DNA from: Gnetum montanum
Lineage: Eukaryota; Streptophyta; Gnetopsida; Gnetales; Gnetaceae
Assembly (NCBI GenBank): GCA_015680685.1
Contig: MNCI01003778.1
Span: 104,771-168,770, forward strand
DNA: 64,000 nt
Direction of reading: 5' to 3'
A program made the position numbers and the translations under genes. The notes beneath the pieces were generated by a model. It was given only the letters and a program-made list of their open reading frames with translations, made no database searches and was not told where the DNA came from. Positions 44,770 to 57,739 of the stretch are shown here, one piece after another. The number at the start of each line of letters is the position of its first letter. The stretch's first letter is position 1.

Positions 44770-46000
44770 GCTAAAAGAGTACTATAGCTTCATTAGCTGG
44801 GAGAACATGTGATGACCAAAGATCTTCATATTTGAGGGTATTTGATGCTACCTCCTTCCCAACTGGTCACATCAGGCATGCAAAAAAGTCTCCATTTAAT
44901 TACAATATGTAAGGAGACTAGCCTACAATGCATCCAAATGGATCATGATCAATGCTTTAGATCCTATCGAAGCCTAATCACCACCTTATACCCCACATTA
45001 CTAAGATTGCTACTACTACTCTGCATAATAAGCCTCTCAACAACCTTGCTCATGTCAACAAGGACATGTAGGTTAGGAATCCACCTAACCTCCTCATATC
45101 ATGTCTAGGTCAACCACTAAGTGTAAAAAGTGAACCCTAGATTCAAAAACTAGTTCTCATCCCACACAATAATATCCTTGATGGGTAAGGCTAGTGGCCA
45201 AATATGGAACTACTAAAATAATGTAGAGATCACCAATGGAAAAGGAACCGCATTGACTTCTCAAACTGCCAACTTCATCTAGGATAGAATGATGAATGAA
45301 TAGTTGAGGATACAAGGATCCTCCAAGTCACTCATAACTAGCATGCTAAATGACATGACATGCATGAAGTGAGAATTGTCTAAGACATTCATCATTACTA
45401 CCCTAGTAAGAATCCTCCTCTCCAAAGAAAGGTTCTTGTAGGGCCATCCTATTTCATCCATCATAACTTTGGAAAAAAGCTCAGCCAAATGAGTTTTCCT
45501 CTCTAAAGATGCCACCATGAAGTGTTGTTGATTTGTTTCAACTTGCATCTTGATAACTTGAGCAACAAGGATCTCACTGATGACATAGGACTTGCCACTA
45601 AATTAGAAGGTCCAAGATATAGTCAAGATCATATAAAACATTAGATAAAACTTAAATACATCCTTCTTATAGAACGCCTCACCTTCTATTAACATGAAAT
45701 TGAGGTTGTGAAGCATTAGGGATGTAGCAACTAGTGAGTTGATGAGCTCCATAAGAGGCTTGGAGTTCCTAGATGTCTTCAATGATGTTGTAGTGAGTTT
45801 CACCTTCCTCTACTCATGCTCAAGATGCTTCATCTACTCCCTATGGACATGCTCCTACTACAACTTCTAAGCACTTCTTCATGATATCAGATTAGTTGAT
45901 GCTAATTCCTATTCCTACATATGAGTCTTCTTGTTGTAAGAAGCACGAGAAGTTTCTTGCTACAAAGAAAACATCAATACAACATACAAAATAATGTAAA
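44770..46000 (-). pseudogene. Unassigned coding relic, minus strand
   Basis: Two open segments (45548-45279 and 45803-45603) and the stretches around them read as one broken protein in element-like style: IGWPYKNLSLERRILTRVVM, then NVLDNSHFMHV, DPCILNYSFIILS and, after a stop, VNAVPFPLVIS. The pattern of a conserved helical region followed by PFPL(L/V)I is reminiscent of putative plant transposon protein domains carried by retroelements, but the resemblance is only suggestive. It sits between the 3' LTR of E and the LTR of B. Confidence 0.35.
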
Positions 46001-46583
46001 ACTAATACTTGGACTGGAAAAGACATGGTAGCACAATGTAAATACTTAATAAATACATAAAATAAATCCAACATAATGCATAAACATGTAAAATACTTTA
46101 AGTAATTGCATAAACCAAAACAAATCTCAACAATGTTGGTCCTCCCAATTAAGTCTATGTTGTTCCCAATGTAGCATAAATAAGTAAGATGATGTAAATT
46201 AAGAAATTAAAGATAAAGACTAAATTTGAGAACTTCTATGCTTAACAATACAGAAAATTTGCAAATGAACTGATGAAAATATTGGCACCTCATGATAAAA
46301 TATTAGTACCTCTTGACTCTTACACTATTGCATCTTTATAGTGTTATGTACTCTCATTTTATTCACCTTTTCTTCTATAATCTAAATGTACTAAGCAACT
46401 TCAAATTCACTAGGTTTGTGCTATGGTAACAAATCACTATCTTGACATAGTGGAGTAGTGCGCTACATGCCATACCAAGTGGAATACTAAGAAAGTTTCT
46501 ATTCTATATTAGTTAACAAATCACAATGAATAAAGCTTGTATGTGAAATGGATTTCATATCAATGCATAACATGTAAGGATTT
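46001..46583. other. No gene seen
   Basis: AT-rich spacer between the minus-strand relic and the LTR of B. GATTT at 46579-46583 directly precedes the LTR. Confidence 0.4.
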
Positions 46584-47416
46584 TGATGAGTGGCGAGGTA
46601 CCCCTACACTCAACCATACGAATACGAGCATAGCACGCGTGATCTGGTCGAACTCCATAGACTAAGTGCCTACACGCCTCATGGAACACTTAAGGTTAAT
46701 TATTCGTTGTCTTCCCAGACTTGTATTTGTCACGGTGTATGGTTAAGTAAGTTCGAGATATATGATTTTTATAGATTTTTCGGTTTTATCTCCTATGATG
46801 AAAGGTGAAGGGTTGAAGAGACTAATTCACTAACTCTAACTAACTGACTAAGTCTTAACTACCTAGTGTCGACATTCGTTCCCACTTACCATTCACACCT
46901 TGAACCAATGCAACCGTGGTTACCAAATGCTAGTCATTGTTGGGATCACCACGTGTAACGCACATGCTCGAAGTGGTCATACTGAGGCACTTAACTAGGA
47001 GAGAAGGGTTGAGAAAGATTTAATGAACTAAGAAAGTGATTAAATGATAAACAATAAATAACAATAAATAAAAGTCCTAATTAGCCTATTCCATGCACTG
47101 CAAGTTTTATCCAAGAAGTTCATCTTTATTGCCGTACACAAACTTGTGTTCAGGTACAATTTTTGCTCGAATAAAGATCTGTTCACTTTGGAGTTCCTAC
47201 TGCAAGCACATGGAAAATATTCTATCTTTGGAGGGATCAAAGTACTAGAGTTTCACTATGGTCTAAGCCTAGGATGAGAAACAAGGGAGAGCCGCCTTTT
47301 ATTTATAGACTTTACACTGCAATATCATGTACGCGATATCACGTGGGATCTGATATTGCGGCGGATGCGATATCACGTACACGATATTGTGGCCCATGCG
47401 ATATCGCATCCCATCA
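46584..47416 (-). repeat. 3' LTR of element B (Athila-like)
   Basis: In element sense it starts TGATGGGATGCGATATCG and ends CCTCGCCACTCATCA. It aligns with the 5' LTR of A at 59788-60559 over its length. TATA box on the minus strand in the block TTTTATTTATAGAC (47296-47309). The U3 end at 47310-47410 has six GATATC/GATATT-centred palindromic words. A polypurine tract TCATGGGGGTA precedes it (47427-47417, minus). Confidence 0.88.
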
Positions 47417-49525
47417 TACCCCCATGACTAAATAAAAACTCGTCCTTGAGTTCCTTACAATAATATTGGGAAGGTATGGGATTATTGACTCAAAATGAAA
47501 CTAATGGGATGACTTGTGAATGGATCATCATTACAAAACTTGAAAAAACTACTGTTCATGACAACAAGAGTGAACACCTTATTACATTGACATCAGGCCT
47601 CATTTAGCAGCTGAGAAAGAGAGAGAGAAAGAAGTGTTGCTGCTGCCAACACCAAGATTGCGCCTTTCTTTGTCCATCCGTAAGCGCACCATCGGTCTTG
47701 CTCCTTGCATAGCTAATTGTAGCACTGCTCCATTCCAAATGTTCCTTCTAGATCCCCTCCGTTGTTGTATGATCGCCATCTGTACACACAACATAGTCTT
47801 ATATTAGCAAGGGTAAATAAATTCTAATGTAGTTGATACCTTGCTTCGGTGAAAGGTCCATTGGCTGAGTTGTGGTATGGTTGATTACGGGTCTGGAGAT
47901 ATAATATTCATGACTACTGAAGGTGTAAGGGTTAGGAGAAAATCGAAAAAATTGGGCCCCATACCCCCATGACTAATCGCGAACCTCCGGTAGCGATAGG
48001 ATGGAGAAAAAAAAGGAACAAGAAAGATGAAGAAAAAGGGACAACTATAACATCAATGAAATGGATGTCAAGATGGAAATGAATAAAAAAAATAAAATTA
48101 ATTGCAAAAATGTTAGGGAAAAGAAGTTAACTGGTGCACCAAATAGGAATGTTAGTGGGTCCTCCCCAAAGCAAGCTCATGCCCTTAATTCCCTAAAAAA
48201 TCCACATTCAAAGAGTCTGCAGGCTCTGGGAATGTCATTTGGAACAAGAGTTAAAGTCTTAACCGCAAGAATTTACCAAAAAGAAAACAATGCATCAACT
48301 AAAATATACACTAATGATACAACCGAAAATGAGGTGTACAATGGAGAGAAGGATGGAGAGAAGAGAATGGAATGGAATCCCAAGAACAAGGTGGTGTATA
48401 GCCCCTTGTGTGTTTAATAATTAATGTGACTTAGAAAATCTCATTCCAACTCCAGCCTCAAACCAACCACATCCAGTGACTTTGCATTAATGCATTCAGC
48501 CGATTCATCCTCTTGAATAATAAGAAAGCCTTCACCCAAGAGCGACTACCATTCCGACGAAACAAGAAGGAGAGAATGGGAATCGAGAAGGGCCTTAGTT
48601 AGAGGGAACATTTTTATTTTGAGTTCCATAACCAATGCTTGTAGCCCAAGGGATTATTTTGTCTAAGGGGTGTGCTTTGAATTCTCACTTTTCTCTTTTT
48701 TCTTCTTTTTTTCCTTTTTTTGATGTTTTATGTGTTTATGTATGAGAAATACACCATTCAAAGACTTTGTTATTTTTATTGCTCAGCTTCTCGATAATTG
48801 GGTAACATTGAAGCGACAAGAAAACTCAAGAAGAAAACATCCAAGCACCCAAGAGAACGGCCAACACAAATGCATCAATTTCCCTTGAAGTCACACCTGT
48901 TGCAATCCTTGGGTCCTTCCTTAGTTTGAGAAATGCCCAGTCACCAATTCGTTAAAGTTCTTATTTAAAAAGAGACTATACATTTCCAAGATGAGAGAGA
49001 CCATAGAAACTGATGGATGGATGGATGAAGTGAATTCATTGCCTTCCATATCAAAAGAAACATACCTTAGTATCAACATCATGACTTCAAGGTAAAAACA
49101 AAACATTAGCAATCAATATGAAAACAATTCATACCATCATGAAGAACACTTATTGGGTGACAAACTTACAGGGTGGATGACACACACACACACACAAAAA
49201 ATGGAAAAGTATAATGATGTTGTAAAAAAAATACAAGAAAAGTTAAAGAAATTTGTAAAACAAAAATGTGTAAGACAAAAACTTGTAAAAGAAAACTTGT
49301 AAAAAAAACTTGTAAAAAAAAACATGTAAAAAAAAACGTGAAAAACAAAAATGTGTAAAAAAAAAACTTGTAAAACAAAAATGTGTAAAACAAAAACTTA
49401 AAAAGAACCGAGGGCCCCAAATGATTAGCATAGGTGGCCATCTCCCTTATGACTAAATTGTAAGGGAGAGATCCGAAATAATGAGCGTTTGTTTGAATTT
49501 CGTAGAAGTGCCCAACTTCTCCCAA
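47417..49525 (-). other. 3' non-coding region of element B
   Basis: Aligns collinearly with 51546-53480 of element A: ACCCCCATGACT at the polypurine end, the CACCTTGTTCTTG block near 48385, CCATTGGCTGAGTTGTG near 47860, GAGGGAACAT near 48602, and GGTGGCCATCTCCC near 49431. The open frames on either strand are not conserved between the copies and I take them as chance. Confidence 0.65.
49180..49405. repeat. (CA)n run and A-rich tandem repeat
   Basis: CACACACACACACACAC at 49180-49196, then about eight degenerate copies of ACTTGTAAAACAAAAATGTG between 49245 and 49405. Element A has only one or two units at the same place (53350-53385), so the repeat expanded in B. The Phe/Thr-rich frames on the minus strand (49166-49525) arise from it. 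Confidence 0.8.
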
Positions 49526-50055
49526 CTAATGTTCTTAGATTAAGGGGTGAAAGTTGGCAATGCTCATATTCTAAGATATCTATGCCTTCGTTGTTGGCAT
49601 GAGTTATTTCCCTAGTTCATTCCATGCATGTTTGTTGGTTGCTCTTTTGACTAGCTGTTAACCATGGGGTGTTTACTACTGGTTGTGTGGTTGCTACATA
49701 CAGGCATCTTTGTCTCATAGTTTCAAGGGCACACTTATTGCATGGAGGAGATGTTGTACATTTCTCCATGTCATCACCCGATGAATCATTGTATGTGATG
49801 TATGGAACTTTCTTCTTCTCTATCTTTCCATAAATATTTACCTTAGATATCTCCAAGGAAAGATCGCGAATCCCTAGGCATGCATATATTGTGCTTAGCC
49901 ATGCCCTTCCCATTATAATTGGGAAGTCCTCTTCGTTGTTGTTAACTTCAATCACTAGGAAATCAGCTAGGTAGGACCAACCACACACAGTGGTAACAAT
50001 GTCCTCCACCAATCCCAAGGGAATGGTGATGGACTGGTCTACCAGCTCTAGTTAC
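49526..50055 (-). pseudogene. Protease fragment of element B
   Basis: Minus-strand translation gives LGLVEDIVTTVCGWSYLADF, then LVIEVNNNEEDFPIIMGRAW, DACLGIR and a Cys-rich tail PPCNKCALE, aligning with the protease of A (56499-56909). It is joined near 49510 directly to 3' non-coding sequence, so RT, RNase H and integrase are deleted. Homology to A ends at about 50055, after the CTAGAGCTGG (LELVDQ) motif; gag, primer site and 5' LTR are missing. Confidence 0.82.
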
Positions 50056-50096
50056 AACAATGCCAAAATGTTGATTTTTTTCTTGTGTTCTTGCAT

Positions 50097-51041
50097 TGTA
50101 GCATTGTTGAAGTTGAAGCCATGGAGGACTATGAGTTACATGGGGCTAATTGCCATAATTATGGTGAATAATGCACAACATGAATTCACTCTTAAGCTAG
50201 AGAAAAAACTATCACATTATTCAAGAATCTCTTATACTAATCAATACAATTTAATTGAATAATTCCAATTCACTCTAAATTTCTATATCTCTTATAGAAA
50301 CTCTTCTATCTATCTATCTTATTATTCTTCTATTTCATCTTTCTTATTATTCTTCTAGTCTTCTTCTATTAACTACATTATAATTTCTCTTTGATTCAAC
50401 ATTGAAATAGCTTCAGTTGATGTTAGAATAACATCTAACTAATGATTACGGCCTAGGTGCAAGCCACACATGGTTGCATCTCATAGCCCAAATAAGAATT
50501 ATGACGCTAACTATTCACTACTAATGACTATGACCAGTAGTCTTGATGAGCCATTTCAAATGATTGAATAATTAAATCCTAATGACTAAATAACCAATTA
50601 TGCCTAGGAGGCTACCATGGGTTGCAATAGAGGTGCAAGTGCAAGGAGTCACATTGATGCAATCTTGATTTTTGTTAAGAAATAAATTACGATTGGTTGC
50701 AAGTCACAACTAGTGAAAATTCTATGAATTACGAGTTGATGCAAGTCACATGAGCTTGTATTTCATCATCAAGCTTAAATTCAACTTTCATGTGTTGCCC
50801 CATCTTCGTTTGAAACTAATTTCACTTGTTTCATATTTCTTCCTTCCTCTAAACTTCCTTTCTAGCTATTGTAGGATGAACACTCTTCCTTCTATAGTTC
50901 AAGAATCATTCTCATTATTTGAGGTCCAACTCTTGGCCTATGTCTATGAGTTGTGAGTAGCTACGTGTCACATAAGGTCATAGTTGCTTGTCCTAATCAG
51001 AATATTTGAAGAAACCAAGTCAAAAGGCACATTATTTCATA
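50097..51041 (+). repeat. Dispersed repeat R1, copy 2
   Basis: Same unclassified repeat as 13383-14309, in the same orientation. It separates element B from the truncated 3' LTR of element A. Confidence 0.65.
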
Positions 51042-51424
51042 TTGTAACAGTATGCCATTGAGGAATTCCATGATCCTTGGGATGAATCTTAATTGATAGA
51101 ATTAGATTATAGTATTTTTGTTTATCTTGATAAACCATAGTATTTAGAGAAGTTTCATGATTTCATGTACCTATGATATTCACATTGAGCTTTCAGGTAA
51201 GTTGCCAACATCAAGTATGTGTTGAGAACTCTAGGTGGTAACCTAGCATTTTGAACATCTCTAAAGAAATTATTTTTCTAAATTTATTGTCTTCTTCTAT
51301 TCCAAAAAATGAAGGGAATGATAAAATTACAAATAATCAAAGAACAAAAAAGATAATGACATAGTGAAGATATAAAGAATAAATATTTTCTTGTATTTTT
51401 GGATCACATAAATTAGGACCATTA
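51042..51424. other. No gene seen
   Basis: AT-rich sequence between R1 and the LTR fragment; no homology to other parts of the window noticed. Confidence 0.35.
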
Positions 51425-51545
51425 CCATTTTAGACTAGTGATAGGCTGCGATATTGCGTACGCGATATCGCAGGGGCCGACGTGATATCGTGGACACGAT
51501 ATCATGTACGCGATATTGTGGCCCATGTAATATCACGTCCCATCA
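51425..51545 (-). repeat. Truncated 3' LTR of element A
   Basis: About 120 bases matching the U3 start of the A/B LTRs: in element sense TGATGGGACGTGATATTAC followed by the series of GATATC palindromes. The rest of the LTR is missing. Preceded in element sense by the polypurine tract TCATGGGGGTA (51556-51546). Confidence 0.75.
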
Positions 51546-53480
51546 TACCCCCATGACTGAATGAAAATGCATCCTTGAGTTCCTTACAAAATATTGGGAA
51601 GGTATGAGATTATTGATTTGAATGATACTAATGGTGAATGGGGTGACATGTGAATGGATCATCATTACAAAACATGGCAAAATTTAGTGTTCATGAAAAT
51701 AAGAGTGAACACTATACACATTTGACATCTAGCCTTATTTGGTAGCTGAGAGAGAAGAATGAAGAGAGAGAGAAAAGAAGAAGTCTACTGCTACCAATGC
51801 CAAGATTGCACCTTTCGTTGTTCATCCATAAGCGTGCCATCAATCTCATTCCTTGCATAACTACTTTAGCGTTAGTCCATTCCAAGTGTTTCCTCTAGAT
51901 CCAATCCATTGTTGTATGATTGCCATCTACACACACAACACAGTTTGATATGAGCAAGGATAAATGAATCATAATGCAATTGATACCTTGCTTCGGTGTA
52001 AGGTCCATTGGCTGAGTTGTGATATGCCTGATACAGATCTTGAGATATAATACTAGTGACTACCCGAGGTGAAGGGGTTAAGAGAAAAATTGAAAAAATT
52101 GGACTAGGACCCCCATGATTGAGAGTGAACCTCTGTTAGCAATAGAATGGAAAAAGATAAGGAATAAGAAAGGTGGAGAAAAATAAACAATGCTCACGCC
52201 AATAAAATGGGTGTCAAATATGGAAATGAACAAAATAAATGGTGATTGCATAAATGTTTAAGGGAAAGAAATTAATGAATGCACCAAATAGGAATGCCAG
52301 TGGGTCCTCCCCAAAGCAGACTCATGCCTTTAATGCCCTAACAATCCTGCATTCAAAGAGTCTGTAGGCTCTAGAAATGTCATTTGGAAGCAAGAGTTAA
52401 AGTATTAACCGCAATATTTTACCGAAAAGAAAACAATGCATCAACCAAAATATAGACTATTGATACAATTGGTAATGAGGTGATAAATGGGGAAAGGAGG
52501 ATGGAAAGAAGAGAATGGAATGGAATCTCAAGAACAAGGTGGTGTACAGCCCTGTGTGTATTGATGGTTAATGTGACTTAGTAGATCCCATTCCAAATCT
52601 GGCCTCAAACAAACCACATTTAGTGAGTTTGCATTAATACATTCAGCCCATCCATCCACTTGAAGTAACAAGAATTCCTTCACCAAAGAGCCACCACCAT
52701 TCTGAAGAAATGAAAGAGGAGAAAGTGGGAAGCGAGAAGGGCCTTAGTTAGAGGGAACATGTTTATTTTAGTTCCATAACTAGTACTTGTAGCCCAAATG
52801 TTTATTTCGTCTAAGGGGTGTGCTTTGAATTCTCACTTTATTTTTTTTTTGCGTGAGAACCACACCATGTAAAGACTTATTATTTTTATTTTCTCAGCTT
52901 CTTGATAATGGGACAACATTAGAACGGTAAGAAAAATCAAGAAGAAAACATCCAAGAACCCAAGAGAATGGCCATCACAAGTGCATCAAATCCCCTTGAA
53001 GTCACACCCTTTTCAATCCTTGAGTCCTTTCTTAGTTTGAGAAATACCTAGTCATCGGTTCATTGATAGTTCTTATTATTGAGAAAGGGACTGTACAGTT
53101 CCAGGCCAAGAGAGACCATAGAATTTTATGGATGTATGGATGAAGTGGACTCACTACCTGCTATATCAAAAGAACCATACCTTAGTATCAACATTATAAC
53201 TTAAAGGTAAAAACCAAACATTAGCAATCAATGGAATACAATTCATACCACCATCAGATCACTTATTAGGTGATGAATCAAACAAAATAAGCAAACACAC
53301 AAAGAAATGAAAAAGTGTAAACGATGTTGTAAAATAAAAACAAGAAAAGTTAAAGAAATTTGTAAAACAAAAATGTGTTAAAAAAAAATTAAAAAGAACT
53401 GAGGGCCTCAAATGATTAGCATAGGTGGCCATCTCCCCCATGACTGAATTGAAAGGGAGAGATCCAAAATAAGGAGCGAG
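51546..53480 (-). other. 3' non-coding region of element A
   Basis: Collinear with 47417-49525. No coding potential is conserved between the copies. Confidence 0.65.
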
Positions 53481-53481
53481 G

Positions 53482-54700
53482 TCATCTTGTCTTAGAGGTA
53501 TTATGTGCACCAACTGTTCTAAGTTCATGGAAGGGTTTGGTTTGTTGCACATTGACCAATAATCTCTTATCAGGGCTTTCAGGTTTGTATATGGTCATGA
53601 CTGCTGAGGGAAAGGTTGTGTGAATGATGTAAGGTCCTTTCCACAATGTTTGAAATTTCATGTGTTGGGGCACATATGTGGGGTTCCAGTAAAAGACCTT
53701 ATCTCCTGGTTGATAGTTAACCTTTCAAATTTTTAAGTTATGACGTTGTTTGTTATGTGCCTTGTGCAACTCATTTGATGATAGGGCAACCAATTTTTTT
53801 TATCTAGCATGTTTAGAGTTGCCAATCTGTATTTTTGTGCTAGATCAAGGTCAAGGTGGAGGTCACATGCCATGGATGGTGTATGGAGCTTGGTTTGATT
53901 TGGAAGCTTTGGGAGTTTTTCATACACTAACTCATAGGGAGAATAGCCTGTAGGGAGTTTCCAAGCGTAGCGGTATGCCCAGAGAGCATCGTTCAGTTTA
54001 GTGCTCTAATCTCACCTATATTTGCTAATTGTCCTTGTTAATATTCTAGTAATCTCCCAATTAGTGACCTCGGCTTGGCCATTAGCTTGGGGGTGATAAG
54101 GTGTAGTTAATTTATGTTCAACCTCTAAGCGTTGCATCAATTTTCAAAAGGTTGCACCCATGAAATGTGTTCCATTATCCAAGATAAGTGCACGCGGCAC
54201 ACCAAACCTATTTACAAATTGTTGTTGTATAAATTGTGCAACTGTAGATGATGTGCAGTTTGTTATAGCAGCTGCTTCAACCCATTTTGTTAGATAGTCG
54301 ACAGCAACAATGATATAAGATTTTCCATTGGACATTGGTGTAATGGGCCCCATAAAATCTATTCCCAAAATGTCGAAGGGTTCTAAAGGTCGAATCCATT
54401 GTTGTGGACCCTCCATTCTTGCAGTCATGCCTCCATCATGTTGACAATGCTCACAAGATTGGACAAAATGATGGACGTCTTGAAATAGTATTGGCCAATA
54501 ATATCCTGCAAGAAGGATCTTAATAGCCGTTCATGTCCCTGCATAGTGACCCCTACAAGGGCCCTCATGAGCATCTTGGAGAACTCTTAGTTGGTCCACA
54601 TCGGGCACACACCATCGAACCAAGCCATCAAGATAGACTTTGTAAATTTATCCTTTGATCTCCATGAAGTACTTGGTTCTATGAAGAAATTGTTGTTTCT
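53482..54700 (-). pseudogene. int: Integrase of element A
   Basis: Zinc-binding segment HEGPCRGHYAG (about 54570) and SCEHCQHDGG (about 54450) keeps the His-His-Cys-Cys pattern. The core has FDILGIDFMGPITPMSNGKS (first Asp, about 54345), VAVDYLTKWVEA, ILDNGTHFMGATF (second Asp, about 54175) and, after a stop at 54142, NYTLSPPSQ-like sequence leading to the Glu region near 54090. The C-terminal part has MKFQTLWKGPYIIHTTF near 53660-53610. The gene is broken by a few stops but keeps its catalytic Asp residues. Confidence 0.88.
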
Positions 54701-54849
54701 TCCTAAAGTCCAACCCCTGTGGTGTTTTTTGGGAAAGGAGATAAGTGAGGATGCTATTGTACCAATTCATTCCCATGGGTTGATTATTCACTACACTGGC
54801 AAAGATGGCCTCATCAGGAAAATGATCAGATATGGCGTATTCATCCCCT

Positions 54850-56366
54850 TTGCTGTCCTAGTGCAACTGAGATAAATGATTTGCAACTACGTTCTTGGTG
54901 CCCTTTCGATTTATCATTGTTAGATTGAACTCCTATAGGATTACCAGCCAACGTATGATACGAGGGCTAACTATTGACTTATTCATGGGGAACCTAATTG
55001 CACTATGATCTGTATGAATGTACACTTTGTAGTCTAACACATAGTGCCTAAAATTGTCCAGTGAAAACACTATAGCCATTAATTATTTTTCTGTAGTTGT
55101 GTAGTTAAGTTGTGCACCAGTGATACTCTTACTTGCACAGTGGATGTAATAAGGGCATTTTTGTTCATCTAACTATGTTAGTACATTTCCTAAGGCATAA
55201 TTGGATGTGTCAGTCATTATATGGAATAGTTTGGACAAGTCAGGGGCTTGTAGAATGGGAGTTTCTACAAGCCTTTGTTTCAGAGTTTGGAATGCTAGTT
55301 CATATTCCCTGGTCCATTCGAATGGTGCATCATTTTTTGTTAGTTCTACCAATAGTTTAGCAATCTTGGAGAAGTTCTCAATGAATCTCCGATAGTAGCC
55401 AGTGTGTCCAAGGAATGAATGTCTTTCATAGTTTTCGATTGTTGGGTGATTCCTTGGATGACCCTAACTTTCTCTGGGTCTACCTCTATTCCTGAATGTG
55501 AAATTTTATGCCCAAGTACTATGCCCTCTTGGACCATCAAATGGCTTTTCTGCCAGTTGAGCCTTAAGTTGGTTTCTACACATCATTTTAGCACTTGCTC
55601 TAGTAGGTCTAGGGCTTGATCAAAGCTTGTCCCATAAGTGGAGAAGTCATCCATGAAGACTTCTACTCCATTTCCTATCTGCTGTTGGAATATGCTCAGA
55701 ACTAAACATTGAAACATGGCAGGGGCATTGCACAAGCCAAATGGCATTTATTTATATGCAAACATTCCCCAAGGACTGGTGAATGTTGTTTTGGCTTGAT
55801 CTTCATGGTGCTATCCGTATTTGGTTATATCCACTATACCCATCAAGAAAACTATAATAGCGATGCCCTGCTATAGTGTCCAAGACTTGGTCAATGAATG
55901 GCAACGGGAAATGATCCTTGAATGTTGCCATGTTTAGCAGCCTAAAATCTATACAAACCCTCCATTTGCCTCCCTTCTTAGGTATGATCACCAGAGGGCT
56001 AACCCATTCACTATCAGCAATGGGGTATAGGAACCTAGCCTTAAGAAGCTGTTATATCTCTTCTTTTACTATTTTTTGTAATTTTGGGTTCAATCACCTC
56101 TGAGGTTGTTTTTGAGGTTTCATGGAGGGATCCATGTAAATCCTATGCTGGCATATCCTAGGGTCTATTCTAGTTAACTTGGGGTATGACCAGGCAAAGG
56201 CTTTTGACCACTTGTTTATCACTTTCAGCAATCTCTCTTTTTGTTTGGGAACAAGTTTTGCATTGATGATTACTGGTTTTCCATTTTCAAGGATCATATA
56301 CTCTAGACCGGTGGGCAATGGTTTCAAATCAAGGGGCTCTTGTTTAAATCTCTCAGGAATTTCCAA
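54850..56366 (-). pseudogene. pol: Reverse transcriptase and RNase H of element A
   Basis: Starts with the Athila-type lead-in LDLKPLPTGLEYMILENG, then AFAWSYPKLTRIDPRICQHR and IYMDPSMKP (56180-56100). After a stop: MIIPKKGGKWRVCIDFRLLN, YSFLDGYSGYNQIRIAP (55840), VEVFMDDFSTYGTS (55665-55625; catalytic FMDD intact), EGIVLGHKISHSGIEVDPEK (55530-55470), then RNase H with residual LVLSIF, IMTDTSNYAL (about 55215) and HYVLDYKV (about 55040). Several stops and frame changes. The domain order matches E. Confidence 0.87.
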
Positions 56367-56498
56367 CTTTCCCTAGTTGATGTTTTCGAGGCTAAGGTTT
56401 GGAAGTTGGCAATAGACTTGCTCAAGTGTGTCTGTGCTTCCAATGTAAGCATTAGTTATTCCCTCAATTAATTCCATGCATGTTATTAAATTACTCTC

Positions 56499-57040
56499 TT
56501 AATCAACCATCAGCCATAGGGTGTCCTCTTGTTGTATGTCTACTGCATACAGGCACCTTTGTATATTAATTTCTTGTGCACACTGATCGCATGTAGGCAA
56601 TGCTAAACTTCGCATAACCCATGATTTCTGCACGCAATGGCACCTTGTGTCACTGTATGCGATGCATGGAATTTTCTTCTTCTTGATCTTTCCAAAAAGG
56701 TTCTTATTGCATATTTCCAGGGAAATATTGCGGATTCCTAGGCATGCATCTATAGTCCTTAGACATGCTCTTCCCATGATAATTGGGAAGTTCCCCTTAC
56801 CATTGTTTACTTGTATCACTAGGAAATCAGCTAGGTATGACCAACCACTTACAGTGGTAATGATGTCCTCCACCAGTCCCAAAGGGACAGTGATGGACTG
56901 GTCAGCCAACTCTAGTTGAATATTACTCTTCCTTAGTGGAGGTAGGTTCTAGGCTTTGTACATCTTCTGTGATATTAAGTTGACTCCGGAACTAGAGTCC
57001 AGAAGAGCTTTACATGGTTCATTCCTAGCAACTTGGAGGT
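56499..57040 (-). pseudogene. Protease of element A
   Basis: CKALLDSSSGVNLIS near 57020-56985 is the active-site region (D-S-S where D-S/T-G is expected), followed by SNIQLELADQSITVPLGLVE, DIITTVSGWSYLADFLVIQV, FPIIMGRA and a tail with paired cysteines (HCVQKS...CDQCAQEIN). The last part is unusual for a protease and may bind metal. It aligns with E and B. Confidence 0.82.
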
Positions 57041-57739
57041 AGATTAGAGGACTTCCAGGATCAAATAATTTCTTGGGAAGGTGGCCCACATTGATCTAGT
57101 CAGTGACAGTATGTGTTAACATAATCATATGCATTGAGCTTTGCTGTTGGTTTGAAGGAGGACCAAAAACTTTATTTGGTATGAAGGTGTTTAGATGTTC
57201 AACCGCTTGTCATGGTGAGGGCTTAGTTGGATTGTTGGTTTTGAAGAAAGGTCTTTTTGACATAAGATTGTTAGGACCAACTGCGGTTTGAGGATTCAGA
57301 GCCCTCGTGACATTGGGTTGTTGCAGTTGAGTGGGGAATACCACTTGCATTGTTGGAGTGGTTGGTAGTGGAGCTATCAGTGTAAGAGTTGCAGGTGGAT
57401 TTGGAGGATGGTACGGATGCGGTGTCTCTCTCCTAGGAGAAGGAGTCTTATAGTACTCTCAAGCTTGGTAGTAATGCTGTGGGGTCACGTGACCAATAGA
57501 GTCACTTGGAGAGATTGGCTGCTACACGTAATAGCCATATGGATCCGGTTGTCAGTAAGGGTATTGTTGCCTTGGCGGTGGCATTCCCCATGACTATGGG
57601 TATTGCCACTGCTGGTATTGTTTCATAGGTTGTGGCAGAGTTCCACTTGGATAATATGTTAACAGTTGGTGGAATTGCCTCGGGTTACCTTGGGGATAAG
57701 GTAACCGATGGGGTGCTTGCTATTTGTTAAGTCTTGGGT

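Noticed and set aside
48061..48417. Lys/Asn-rich 118-residue protein in element B
   Set aside because: The homologous region of element A (about 52210-52560) does not keep this frame.
49166..49525. Phe/Thr-rich membrane-like proteins on the minus strand
   Set aside because: They are translations of an A-rich tandem repeat that is not conserved in the sister region of element A.
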